NCBI GenBank assembly: GCA_030706685.1
Contig: JAUZOA010000014.1
Location: 21,111-85,110 of the forward strand
Length of the DNA: 64,000 nt
Reading direction: 5' to 3'
Source of the DNA: Bacteroidota bacterium
GTDB taxonomy: Bacteria > Bacteroidota > Bacteroidia > Chitinophagales > Chitinophagaceae
Below the pieces are notes generated by a model, which was not told the DNA's origin, did not search any database, and saw nothing but the letters and a program-made list of their open reading frames with translations. A program made the translations under genes and the position numbers. Numbering within the stretch: position 1 is the stretch's first letter; every line of letters begins with the position of its first letter. Positions 32,280-40,745 of the stretch are shown piece by piece.

Positions 32280-34313
32280 ATGTCAGTTGTCATAAAAAAG
32301 GCTTCGGGAAAAGTTTGTTTGTTCACATTTATAGTATGCCTGTGTATTTGCAGCCGGGCGCAAAACACATTATCACCCAAAAATCCTGCTCTCAATAAAG
32401 ACACATTCATGTGCTGGACAGGACATTTTGAAAAAGGAAAATTTATTACAGGTAATGGAGCCGTTATTACCCTTAACCCGAAAACGAAAGAACCCGAGAT
32501 CAACTTTCCCGACGGAAAAGATCCGATGCAACCTGTTATTGACGAAAATAACCGGACAGATGTGGCAGAAAAAGAGTTGCAGGAAGAAGGCCATGAAAAT
32601 GAGAATGGAATTAAAATATACCCGGTCGTGGCCAAGGCTATTGAATTATATGAAAGGCTGAAGGAAGAGACTAATACTATCATCCTGCAGAAAATTGATT
32701 GGGGTGAGGAGGGTAATAGCCAGGTCAGGCCACTGGGTCCTGCTGGCATGCAGGATTACCTGGTGAATAAAGCCTGCCCGCGAATAAAACCCATTTATGA
32801 TGATATCATGGATTTCGTGAAGAAGATAAAGGAAGATAAAAATCCGGATATCCCGGTTCCACCAACCGCGGATTATTTCAATTGCTGGGCCTGTGATAAG
32901 AAAAAAAGAGATAACTATGATACGCTGGTAAAACATTATGTTGATGATTTCTTTAAGGAAGAACAAAAGCGGATCAGGAATATTCTAAGCGTGGAAAAAG
33001 AGCTCACCCTGGTTTTTGGAATGAATACTTCCATAAACGGGGAAATTACCGAAGGGGCGCATTCGGATGCATCCATGCAGGAAGCCATAAACCAGGCGAT
33101 CGGAAGCACAAAGCACCCGACCTTTTGTACCTTCCTGGAAGATGCTCCGTATAAATTAAATGAGGCACTGTATTCGATAATACAGTATTGCAAAAAAAAA
33201 GCAGAATTACTTTCCAGGAAATATTTAAATCCTCATTACGACCTGCAGGTACAACCTGTCATCCTGGTATGTTTAAACATCAGTCGCCAGGCAGCGCTGC
33301 TAAATATGGGTGGCGAAGAAGACTATTTCCTGCCGCAGTGTGCTTCCGCGTGTAAGGCATTATACGATGATTGGCTGGACAGGAAAGTAAAAGATCGTGA
33401 TTTCACCCGGTTTGCAGATATTCCTTTTATGCTGGGTGTTTTACGGCAAGCTATATTGTTAGGATATGGAGACAATGACGGCCTGGATAAAAAACTACTG
33501 AAACTGATGAATGATGATCAGTTTCGGCTCACCATTGATGTGGAGACCAATGTAGGACACGCACCTGTTTTCCAGATCATGCAATATCACTGTGATGGTT
33601 ACCTGATAGCTGTATGGGATGAAGATTCAACCGGCTGCCTTAAATGGATACCTGCAAGCGCAAAAGGGGATAAAAATATGCTGATCTATACACAACTGCG
33701 GCAGGCACAGGTTACAGGACCCAGTCCGCACCTTGAGTATGCAGGAACACATGATTTTTATGCTGACCTCCAGTTAAAAGTTCGTTTTTGCCAGAATGAA
33801 CAACATGATACACTTTTTATAAAATCACATTTACTTCCGGATCCTGTAACGGGTTACAAATGGGCCATGGCGGGGAGAACGGTGCCGGGAGGAGTATTTG
33901 AAAGTTTTTCAGGGTTTCAACTATTCATCGACCCGATGAAAACGGGCATGGAAATGAAAAAAGAAGCGGAAAGCGGGGAACTCCAAAAAAATATGCAGCA
34001 GAATCTCACTGTGAACGCCGAACAGGCGTTACAAAAAGCGAAGCAGCTTCAGCAAATGCAACGTGGCAACATGAGTCCCGGTGAGATGCAGGCCAAACTT
34101 AATGAAGTTTTCCAATCGGCAAATTCGGCCGACAATAGCCTGAACAGTTTATCTATGAACACGGTTAAATTACCTGTCAATGTAAGCAATAAAAACGTGG
34201 TACTTATTGACCAGACTTTTGATGCAACGGATTTTAACCCTACCGCAGCACAGCAAGGCCTGATATCAACAGGCAAAATAAGAGTAAGGCTGGAATACAA
34301 ACCAAAGGAATAG
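32280..34313 (+). CDS. Large exported protein of unknown function
   Basis: A 677-residue protein. An N-terminal segment (KVCLFTFIVCLCICSRAQ) is a signal peptide preceded by a lysine-containing stretch. The mature protein has several cysteine pairs (for example NCWACDK, PQCASACKAL) that could form disulfides, a helical middle, a beta-rich region (about 500-560), and a Gln/Met-rich helical tail region (QALQKAKQLQQMQRGNMSP) followed by a final domain ending RVRLEYKPKE. No family is recognised. It shares an operon with the OmpA-domain protein and the 381-residue protein. It converges on the ABC ATPase gene, 23 nt away. Confidence 0.75.
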   Translation: MSVVIKKASGKVCLFTFIVCLCICSRAQNTLSPKNPALNKDTFMCWTGHFEKGKFITGNGAVITLNPKTKEPEINFPDGKDPMQPVIDENNRTDVAEKELQEEGHENENGIKIYPVVAKAIELYERLKEETNTIILQKIDWGEEGNSQVRPLGPAGMQDYLVNKACPRIKPIYDDIMDFVKKIKEDKNPDIPVPPTADYFNCWACDKKKRDNYDTLVKHYVDDFFKEEQKRIRNILSVEKELTLVFGMNTSINGEITEGAHSDASMQEAINQAIGSTKHPTFCTFLEDAPYKLNEALYSIIQYCKKKAELLSRKYLNPHYDLQVQPVILVCLNISRQAALLNMGGEEDYFLPQCASACKALYDDWLDRKVKDRDFTRFADIPFMLGVLRQAILLGYGDNDGLDKKLLKLMNDDQFRLTIDVETNVGHAPVFQIMQYHCDGYLIAVWDEDSTGCLKWIPASAKGDKNMLIYTQLRQAQVTGPSPHLEYAGTHDFYADLQLKVRFCQNEQHDTLFIKSHLLPDPVTGYKWAMAGRTVPGGVFESFSGFQLFIDPMKTGMEMKKEAESGELQKNMQQNLTVNAEQALQKAKQLQQMQRGNMSPGEMQAKLNEVFQSANSADNSLNSLSMNTVKLPVNVSNKNVVLIDQTFDATDFNPTAAQQGLISTGKIRVRLEYKPKE

Positions 34314-34336
34314 TATGCCAGATGCAAAAAGAATGG

Positions 34337-34990
34337 TCAGGAAACAATCTTCCCATCTTTCATGTGCAGCACCCTGTCACTCAGGCCGGCTAATTCTTCA
34401 TTGTGAGTAACAATAAGAAAAGTCTGGTTGAATTTTTTCTTAAGATCAAAAAATAACTGGTGAAGCTCCTGTGCATTGGCGGAGTCCAGATTACCGGTTG
34501 GCTCGTCGGCAAAAACTATATCGGGATTATTGATAAGCGCCCTGGCCACAGCTACCCTTTGCTGTTCGCCCCCGCTCATGGCATTGGGTTTATTTTCCAT
34601 GCGATGACCCAGGCCAAGCATTTGAAGTAATTCTTTTGCCTTTTCCTCAACTTCCTTCTTTTTCCGGCCGGCCAGCCAGCCCGGGATACAAACATTTTCC
34701 AATGCTGTAAACTCTGGTAAAAGATGGTGAAACTGGAAAACGAAGCCGATATGCTTGTTTCTGAACGCAGCTAATTTTTTGGGAGATAATGAATTTACAT
34801 CGGTGTTGTTCATACTTACATTCCCTCTGTCCGCCTTATCCAGGGTACCGATAATATGCAGTAAGGTGCTTTTCCCGGAGCCGGAAGGACCCACAATTGA
34901 CACCACTTCGCCTTTCTGCACGTCAATATCCACGCCTTTCAGCACCTGGACAGGGCCATAGCTTTTGTAAATATTTTTTCCGCTTAACAT
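34337..34990 (-). CDS. ABC transporter ATPase (lipoprotein-releasing, LolD-like)
   Basis: A 217-residue ATPase with Walker [10 protein letters not shown] (34-42), Q-loop [18 protein letters not shown], signature MSGGEQQR (138-145), Walker B DIVFADE and H-loop LIVTHNEE. The [11 protein letters not shown] phrase and size are characteristic of LolD, which with LolC/E extracts lipoproteins from the inner membrane. The FtsX-type permease partner is not adjacent. It is the second such ATPase in the window (the other at 24663-25367); this one looks closer to true LolD. It appears to be monocistronic. Confidence 0.9.
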   Translation of the reverse strand: MLSGKNIYKSYGPVQVLKGVDIDVQKGEVVSIVGPSGSGKSTLLHIIGTLDKADRGNVSMNNTDVNSLSPKKLAAFRNKHIGFVFQFHHLLPEFTALENVCIPGWLAGRKKKEVEEKAKELLQMLGLGHRMENKPNAMSGGEQQRVAVARALINNPDIVFADEPTGNLDSANAQELHQLFFDLKKKFNQTFLIVTHNEELAGLSDRVLHMKDGKIVS

Positions 34991-35108
34991 GCAGCCAAAC
35001 CGGGGTTTAATAAATCAAATATCAGTAAATAGAGCCCATAATCAAAACCATAAATTATAGGAATAGGTTTTTTAGGAAATACTTAAAAACCGCTCCCGCA
35101 ACTCCGTA

Positions 35109-35139
35109 TTTGGAAAATTCGTTAATACAACTACATTTG
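35109..35139 (+). promoter_or_regulatory. Promoter of the DUF2795 gene (TTTG-N19-TAnnTTTG)
   Basis: TTTG at 35109-35112 and TACATTTG at 35132-35139 are 19 nt apart, the consensus spacing. A start of transcription at about 35142 gives a leader of roughly 65 nt before the ATG at 35209. Confidence 0.65.
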
Positions 35140-35208
35140 CGGAAAATTTGGAGGGTGCAGTTGACCCTTGAAAACCTGATTCCTGAATTTTTTAAACCAC
35201 AGTAGGAT

Positions 35209-35430
35209 ATGTTTTGGACACTAGAACTGGCCTCATACCTTGAAGACGCACCTTGGCCCGCTACCAAAGATGAGCTGATTGACTATTCTATCCGCTCCGG
35301 CGCTCCCATTGAAGTAGTAGAAAATCTTCAGGAACTGGAAGATGAAGGCGACGTGTACGAAACAATTGAAGACATTTGGCCCGATTATCCCACCCAGGAC
35401 GATTTCCTGTTTAATGAGGACGAGTATTAG
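35209..35430 (+). CDS. Small acidic DUF2795 protein
   Basis: A 73-residue, strongly acidic cytosolic protein. It matches the DUF2795 pattern common in Bacteroidota: TLELASYLEDAPWPATKDEL, followed by IDYSIRSGAPIEVVENLQEL and an acidic tail (EDIWPDYPTQDDFLFNEDEY). The function is unknown; the acidic character suggests a regulator or nucleic-acid mimic, which is speculation. It has a good promoter and a terminator of its own. Confidence 0.9.
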   Translation: MFWTLELASYLEDAPWPATKDELIDYSIRSGAPIEVVENLQELEDEGDVYETIEDIWPDYPTQDDFLFNEDEY

Positions 35431-35479
35431 AACACTAATTAACGCCAATTATTTACGAGAATTAACGCTAATAATAAAG

Positions 35480-35508
35480 AAGCCCGGGTTTTTCACCCAG
35501 GGCTTTAT
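35480..35508. terminator. Bidirectional terminator between DUF2795 and fabI
   Basis: AAGCCCGGGT and ACCCAGGGCTT pair with a one-base bulge around a short T-rich loop; the left side is preceded by A-rich and the right side followed by TTATTG. It lies between the convergent ends of the DUF2795 gene and fabI. Weak outer repeats (ACACTAATTAACGC against GCGTCCATTAGTG) flank it at 35432-35445 and 35531-35544. Confidence 0.7.
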
Positions 35509-35553
35509 TGTCTACAGTAAGCCGGTATTAGCGTCCATTAGTGCTCTTACGCG

Positions 35554-36375
35554 TTATTTCGCGTCTGTCATCTGCTCAATCACTGCCTGCGTCACCCCTG
35601 TAAAACTAAATCCCCCATCATGGAATAAATTCTGCATGGTCACCATTTTAGTAAGATCGCTGAACATGACTACGCAGAAGTTTGCACAATCTTCGCCGGA
35701 TGCATTTCCTAAAGGGCTCATTTTTTCCGCATAATTAATAAAACCGTCAAAACCTTTTACCCCACTCCCCGCTGTTGTTCTTGTCGGGGATTGTGAAATA
35801 GTGTTTACCCTTACTTTTTTCTTTACCCCATAATAATAACCAAACATTCTTGTCACGCTTTCCAGCAGCGCCTTGGCATCAGCCATTTCATTATAATCAG
35901 GAAACACTCTTTGCGCAGCAATATAAGTAAGAGCCACTACGCTGGCTGATTCATTCAGTGCATCCATGTCCCAGGCGGTGCGCAATACTTTGTGAAGGCT
36001 CATCGAGGAAATATCCAGGGTTTTCTGGTTCCATTCATAATTCATTTCCGTGTAATGTTTGCCCTTACGAACATTCAGGCTCATGCCAATAGAATGAAGT
36101 ATGAAATCAATCTTTCCGCCAAAATGCTCCATTGATTTTTCAAAAAGGTTTTTCAGGTCATCCATACTCGTCACATCGGCCCCGATGACCGGCGCACTGC
36201 CGCAGGCTGCTGCCAGTTTATTTATTTCGCCCATCCTTAGGGCTACAGGAGCATTGGTCAATACAATCTGCGCCCCTTCTTCAAAACACCTTAATGCTGT
36301 TTTCCAGGCGATAGATTTTTCATCCAGTGCACCGAAGATGATTCCTTTCTTTCCTTTCAGTAAATTATAAGACAT
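35554..36375 (-). CDS. fabI: Enoyl-[acyl-carrier-protein] reductase
   Basis: A 273-residue short-chain dehydrogenase that catalyses the last reduction of fatty-acid elongation and is the target of triclosan-type inhibitors. FabI features: the N-terminal GALDEKSIAWKTALRCF nucleotide site, GADVTSMDDL, LHSIGMS, and the catalytic Tyr161-x6-Lys168 (YNEMADAK), with the substrate-binding Tyr151 ten residues earlier. The C-terminal MVTMQNLFHDGGFSFTGV is normal for the family. A -7 box TACTTTTG (minus strand, 36405-36412) gives a leader of about 27 nt. Confidence 0.95.
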   Translation of the reverse strand: MSYNLLKGKKGIIFGALDEKSIAWKTALRCFEEGAQIVLTNAPVALRMGEINKLAAACGSAPVIGADVTSMDDLKNLFEKSMEHFGGKIDFILHSIGMSLNVRKGKHYTEMNYEWNQKTLDISSMSLHKVLRTAWDMDALNESASVVALTYIAAQRVFPDYNEMADAKALLESVTRMFGYYYGVKKKVRVNTISQSPTRTTAGSGVKGFDGFINYAEKMSPLGNASGEDCANFCVVMFSDLTKMVTMQNLFHDGGFSFTGVTQAVIEQMTDAK

Positions 36376-36404
36376 AAACTCAGATTATGGTTTATTGTTG
36401 GGCG

Positions 36405-36412
36405 CAAAAGTA
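36405..36412 (-). promoter_or_regulatory. fabI promoter -7 box
   Basis: TACTTTTG on the minus strand matches TAnnTTTG exactly, 29 nt before the fabI ATG. I do not see a clear TTG 17-23 nt upstream, so support is partial. Confidence 0.45.
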
Positions 36413-36423
36413 AGAAGTTATTT

Positions 36424-36681
36424 TTAAGCGCCCGGAAAGAGCCTTTTTATGATCAGAACAAGGATAAACGTATACCCAAATACTACTATCAGCCCGGAAA
36501 AAAGATATAAAAACAACCTGCCAAATGATTCTTTGGGCCTGGTGATTTTCTGTAAATACTTATTAAATAAATAAACGGGAATAAGCGAAATAATGATAAT
36601 ACACCATATGAAGAGAGCCTTCCATTTCAAAATTTCCCGATTATGCTTTTCAAAATTAATTACCCACCATCTCCCTTGCAT
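36424..36681 (-). CDS. Small two-helix membrane protein overlapping recN
   Basis: An 85-residue frame with two hydrophobic helices (ALFIWCIIIISLIPVYLF and LFLYLFSGLIVVFGYTFILV) joined by a charged loop, and a basic end (IKRLFPGA). The ATG at 36681 overlaps the last 26 bases of recN; a still longer frame from 36711 is possible. The hydrophobic pattern, stop just before the fabI promoter region and same direction as recN support a real gene, but no family is recognised and a start nearer to the recN stop has no standard codon. Confidence 0.5.
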   Translation of the reverse strand: MQGRWWVINFEKHNREILKWKALFIWCIIIISLIPVYLFNKYLQKITRPKESFGRLFLYLFSGLIVVFGYTFILVLIIKRLFPGA

Positions 36682-38314
36682 TCTCCATCGCAGCGGCAGT
36701 CGGCTTTTCACCGCTCAGCATTTTGGCAATGGCGGTGATTCGTTCTTCTGTGCTTAACAGGCGGATATTTGTTTTCACAGCATCTTTTACTATTTCTTTA
36801 TAGACGAAGAAATGAGCATCTGCTTTACCCGCGATCTGCGGTTGATGGGTAATGCAGATCATTTGCCTCTTTGCAGCAAGCCTTTTCATGATTATACCTA
36901 CCTGCCTTGCTGCCTCGCCGGAAATACCCGTGTCAATTTCATCAAATATCATAGTGGGCAGATCAATGGATTCGGCAACCAGGGATTTTATGCAGAGCAT
37001 CAGCCGGCTGAGTTCTCCCCCACTCGCCACTTTACGCACAGGTTGAAACTGGTTGCTTTTATTGGCATCGAACAAAAATTCGATCGTGTCGTTGCCGTAT
37101 TCGTGCAGGGACAGGGCTTGCCCTGTCTCTACACGCAATCGTGCATTGGGCATCCCCACCTGTCCTAACAATTTATTTACCTTGTCTTCCAATGGCTTTA
37201 CCTGCTTCCTGCGACCCTCCGAGATTTTAGCCGCCAATTCTTTCGCTTCCTGTAATAGCTTGGTGGATTCCTTTTCCTTTTCATTGATCTGTGTATCAAT
37301 TTCCAGAACAGCTTGCAGCTTTTCCTGCAACCGCTGCTGTACCAGTAATAATTCACCCGTGGTTTGAACACCGTGTTTCTTGAGTAACTTATACCCGGTT
37401 GATAAACGATCATTCAATTGTTCGATCTTCTCCGGGTCATACTTTACCTGGTCGCTTATGTGATCCACTTCTCCTGCAATATCCTGCAATTCTATTTGTG
37501 AAGATTGCAGGCGCTGGATCAATGCCGGCAGGTCAGCATGGAAAGATGAGTAAGTATATAATTGATTTTGTAAAATCTTCAATTGCTGCACCAGCGGGGT
37601 TTCACTTTCCTGTAATTCAAAATAGACTTTGGCCAGCGCTCCCTTGATCCCTTCCGCATGACTCAGCATTTTCAATTCTGCGGCGATATTTTCTATTTCA
37701 TTTTCCTTAAAGCCTGCTTCTGCCAGCTCATTAAACTGGAACCTGTTATAATCAGCCTCTTTGTCAAATTGCAGTTTCTGCGCTTTTAATGATTCCCAGT
37801 CTTTCTTTACTTCCAGCCATTGCCAAAAAACTTTTTGATATTTATCCAGGGTATCAGCATGATTGGCCAATGCATCCAGCACTTCTCTTTGAAAACCGGT
37901 TTGACTTAATTCTAAAGTGTCAAACTGCTGATGAAGATCAACCATCATGGAACTTAGCTGCTGAAGCAGGGCCAGGTTGACCGGCGTATCATTGATGAAA
38001 GCTCTTGATTTCCCATTCGTACCGATTTCCCTGCGCAACACCAGTTCATTATCCGCATCCAGGTCGTTTTCCTTTAAGAAATCACTGATCGCTTTTCTGT
38101 TCTCAGCATTGAAGATTCCTTCGACAATACATTTTTTTTCTTTGTTAACAAGAGCCGATGAATCAGCCCGTGCGCCCAGTATCAAACCCAGTGCTCCTAC
38201 AATAATAGATTTACCTGCGCCTGTTTCACCCGTAATGACGTTCAGCCTTGGGGAGAGATCAATTTGCAGACTGTCAATGATAGCGTAGTTCTCAATATGC
38301 AATGTCTTCAACAT
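36656..38314 (-). CDS. recN: DNA repair protein RecN
   Basis: A 552-residue SMC-like ATPase acting early in double-strand-break repair. Walker A GETGAGKS (29-36) is near the N-terminus; the two long coiled-coil arms (about 155-370) follow; the ABC signature KVASGGELSRLML and Walker B PTMIFDEIDTGISG are near the C-terminus, then the H-loop ITHQPQIAG. The length is typical. A perfect dispersed palindrome (37108-37129) is read through as TGQALSL, just before the GNDTIEFLFDANK block, in a loop that is poorly conserved. A -7-like TATCTTCG (minus strand, 38319-38326) ends 4 nt before the ATG. Confidence 0.95.
   Translation of the reverse strand: MLKTLHIENYAIIDSLQIDLSPRLNVITGETGAGKSIIVGALGLILGARADSSALVNKEKKCIVEGIFNAENRKAISDFLKENDLDADNELVLRREIGTNGKSRAFINDTPVNLALLQQLSSMMVDLHQQFDTLELSQTGFQREVLDALANHADTLDKYQKVFWQWLEVKKDWESLKAQKLQFDKEADYNRFQFNELAEAGFKENEIENIAAELKMLSHAEGIKGALAKVYFELQESETPLVQQLKILQNQLYTYSSFHADLPALIQRLQSSQIELQDIAGEVDHISDQVKYDPEKIEQLNDRLSTGYKLLKKHGVQTTGELLLVQQRLQEKLQAVLEIDTQINEKEKESTKLLQEAKELAAKISEGRRKQVKPLEDKVNKLLGQVGMPNARLRVETGQALSLHEYGNDTIEFLFDANKSNQFQPVRKVASGGELSRLMLCIKSLVAESIDLPTMIFDEIDTGISGEAARQVGIIMKRLAAKRQMICITHQPQIAGKADAHFFVYKEIVKDAVKTNIRLLSTEERITAIAKMLSGEKPTAAAMENAREMVGN
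37108..37129. repeat. Dispersed palindrome inside recN
   Basis: GACAGGGC (37110-37117) and GCCCTGTC (37120-37127) form an 8-bp stem with a 2-nt loop, extended by two more pairs. This GAGACAGGGC-AA-GCCCTGTCCC palindrome is of a kind I know as an abundant dispersed repeat in several bacterial genomes. Here it is part of the reading frame. Confidence 0.55.
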
Positions 38315-38395
38315 GGAACGAAGATAAAAAACAGCTTCTGATATGAAACGCTATTTTTCCCACCGGGTACGGGCAAAAATCCGGGCAAAAAAAAA

Positions 38396-38415
38396 CCTCC
38401 CGCCTGCGCGGGAGG
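38396..38415 (-). terminator. Intrinsic terminator after the zinc-ribbon gene
   Basis: CCTCCCGC and GCGGGAGG form an 8-bp stem with a 4-nt loop. On the minus strand nine Ts follow, a strong intrinsic terminator for the Nif3/zinc-ribbon unit ending at 38447. Confidence 0.88.
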
Positions 38416-38446
38416 AAAATAAAAAAGAGAATCTTTTTATACGGGG

Positions 38447-39202
38447 TTATTTTACCTCTATATTATTGGCCAGTTCTTCATCCACTAATATGCGTCCGCA
38501 ATTCTCACATATCATCACTTTCTTATGCTGTTTGATCTCGCTTTGTTTTTGAGGAGGAATAGCATTGAAGCAACCGCCACAGGCATCCCTTTCCACGGCT
38601 ACTACCGCCAGGCCATTACGATAGCTTTTGCGGATCTTTTCGTAACTGGCCAGCAGGCGGCTGTCAACATGGGATTTGGCTTCCGCTGCCTGTTTATTAA
38701 AATGCTTTTCTTCTTTTTCATTGGCGGCTATGATCTTTTCCAGTTCCGCCTTCTTATTGTTCAATACAGATTCTTTGGTCGAGATATTCTTTTTTGCTTT
38801 TTCCAGCAACACGGCTTTTTCGGCTATTTCTTCAGTGGCGTCCTTGATATGTTTTTCCGCCAGCTTCACTTCTAATTGTTGCATCTCCATCTCTTTGTTG
38901 ATAGCTTCAAATTCGCGGTTATTCTTTACGTTGCTGCTTTGCTTTTCATATTTTTTAATCAGGGCCTGCGCTTCCTTGATCCCTTCATTTCTCTGTGCAA
39001 TGAATTCAGTAACTCCATTGATTTCTTCTTCAATACGAGTCTGGCGGGCTTTTAATCCTGTGATCTCATCTTCAAGATCGGCAACTTCCATGGGTAACTC
39101 TCCTTTCAGAATGTGGATCTCGTCCAGCTTGCTTTCAATTTTCTGAAGGGTAACCAAAGAACTTAATTTTTCTTCGACTGAAAATTCTTTTACGCTTGCC
39201 AT
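38447..39202 (-). CDS. Coiled-coil protein with C4 zinc ribbon
   Basis: A 251-residue protein. A long, highly charged coiled coil (about 10-190) precedes a C-terminal C4-type zinc ribbon with the two Cys pairs CGGC and CENC about 22 residues apart. This is the zf-RING_7 family, usually encoded next to a Nif3-like protein as here; related proteins have been linked to ribosome or nucleic-acid interactions, but the function is not settled. I start at the ATG at 39202; a longer frame reaching 39319 would overlap the Nif3-like gene. It lies 104 nt downstream of that gene and ends at a strong terminator. Confidence 0.88.
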   Translation of the reverse strand: MASVKEFSVEEKLSSLVTLQKIESKLDEIHILKGELPMEVADLEDEITGLKARQTRIEEEINGVTEFIAQRNEGIKEAQALIKKYEKQSSNVKNNREFEAINKEMEMQQLEVKLAEKHIKDATEEIAEKAVLLEKAKKNISTKESVLNNKKAELEKIIAANEKEEKHFNKQAAEAKSHVDSRLLASYEKIRKSYRNGLAVVAVERDACGGCFNAIPPQKQSEIKQHKKVMICENCGRILVDEELANNIEVK

Positions 39203-39306
39203 TATTTTATTTTGTTTGAAATGTTTAGAGTTTGGTAATTGGCTCTGGCCATTCTGCTTTAGCCTCATGAACCATCCCGGCTTACCATTCGCCATTGACA
39301 ACTTAT

Positions 39307-40401
39307 CTAAAAATACCACACCGGGTTGGTCCGCACTGTTGTTTTAAGGACGGCAAAGGTAGGGAATTTTTGCTCTAAAAATTCCTGCAGGAGGTTGATG
39401 GTGAATTGCTCACTCTCGTAATGCCCGATGTCCGCAATCAGTATCCGGCCATTGGCATCAAAAAATTCATGGTACTTCATGTCCGCTGTAATAAAAGCAT
39501 CCGCACCAGCAGTTAAAGCTTTGGAAACCAGGAAACTGCCTGCTCCTCCACATAGTGCCACCTTATGAATTTTCTTCTCTAAAAATGAAGTATGCCGTAG
39601 AGTCGTTAATTGAAAAACTTCCTTTAACCGGCTTAAAAACTTCTTTTCCTCTATTGCTTCAGGCAACATACCTATAACACCTGAACCGACCCGTGAGTTC
39701 GCATTGGAAAGGTCAATCATATCGTAAGCCACCTCCTCATAAGGATGCGCCGATTTCAATGCTGATACAATTTTGTTTTCCAGGTAAGCCGGCAAGACTA
39801 CTTCGATTTTTACCTCTTTTTCTGAATGTCGTTTGCCTATCTCTCCCACATAAGGGTTTGTTCCCTCCTTCGCTTTAAAAGTTCCTTCGCCTTCGGCATT
39901 AAAACTGCATTCGCTGTAATTACCAATATTTCCTCCACCCGCAGAAAAGATTGCATTTCGTACCTGTTCTGCTTTATTGGCCGGTACAAAAGTAAACAGC
40001 TTTTTAAGGGTGCTTTGCCTGGGTATAAGAATGGAAAGATTTTCCAGACCCAGCATCTTTGCCATTCTGCCATTTACACCCTCAATTACATTATCCAGGT
40101 TGGTATGGATGGCATAGATAGCAATATCATTTTTTATAGCCCGGATAATGGTCTTCTCAACATAATTTTTCCCGTTTATTTTTTTAAGCCCTCCAAATAT
40201 GATCGGGTGATGCGCAATAACCAGGTTGCATTTTTGAGAAATGGCTTCCTTGACGACATCCTCGGTAGCATCCAGGGAACAAATAATACCCCGGCATTCC
40301 CATGCCCCATCACCCGTAATCAGGCCCGCATTATCATAATGCTCCTGGTAAGAAGGGGGGGCTAAGTTTTCAAGATCTGCAATGATGTCTGCGATTTTCA
40401 T
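39307..40401 (-). CDS. Nif3-like dinuclear metal centre protein
   Basis: A 364-residue protein of the Nif3/YbgI family (sometimes called GTP cyclohydrolase 1 type 2 homologue), forming hexameric rings with a two-metal site per subunit. Metal-binding motifs are present: AHHPIIFGGLKKI and IHTNLDNVIEGVN in the N-terminal half, and DIGHYESEQF near the C-terminus. The middle holds the PII-like insert found in longer members (KLFTFVPANKAEQVRNAIFSA). The physiological role is unresolved. It is followed by the zinc-ribbon coiled-coil gene, a pairing conserved in many bacteria. Confidence 0.92.
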   Translation of the reverse strand: MKIADIIADLENLAPPSYQEHYDNAGLITGDGAWECRGIICSLDATEDVVKEAISQKCNLVIAHHPIIFGGLKKINGKNYVEKTIIRAIKNDIAIYAIHTNLDNVIEGVNGRMAKMLGLENLSILIPRQSTLKKLFTFVPANKAEQVRNAIFSAGGGNIGNYSECSFNAEGEGTFKAKEGTNPYVGEIGKRHSEKEVKIEVVLPAYLENKIVSALKSAHPYEEVAYDMIDLSNANSRVGSGVIGMLPEAIEEKKFLSRLKEVFQLTTLRHTSFLEKKIHKVALCGGAGSFLVSKALTAGADAFITADMKYHEFFDANGRILIADIGHYESEQFTINLLQEFLEQKFPTFAVLKTTVRTNPVWYF

Positions 40402-40745
40402 ATACCTGGTAGAGCATTTTATTTAGCTAAAAACATCTCAATAATACAATTAATCTATAGCAAATATCCGTACTAATGATTTTTGGGCTACCCAACCATT
40501 CCGGGTTTTTGTTACATCTGTTAAGTATGGCCATCCGCAAGGTGGCAGTAATGCTTTTCGTGTCTATCAGGTTAAATACTTGTTAATCAGTATCCATTGA
40601 TCTTATCATCACATAATAATCAATATATATTTAGTGTTGTACTCAAAGTAGTTTTATGCGGCAACAGTATGTTTTCCCGGGCAAACTATCGTGGTGATCC
40701 ATCGGGTATGAGGTAATATAATAAGCAAAAAAATCTGTATAAAAG
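40402..40745. other. Divergent intergenic region between Nif3-like gene and apbE
   Basis: About 340 AT-rich bases with promoters expected at both ends. I find no coding frame, no strong hairpin and no box that matches TAnnTTTG perfectly. A degenerate TAGTTTTA occurs near 40650. Confidence 0.3.

Noticed and set aside
24663..34990. Complete Lol or Mac transporter
   Set aside because: Two LolD/MacB-type ATPases are present at separate places, but neither has an adjacent FtsX-type permease.
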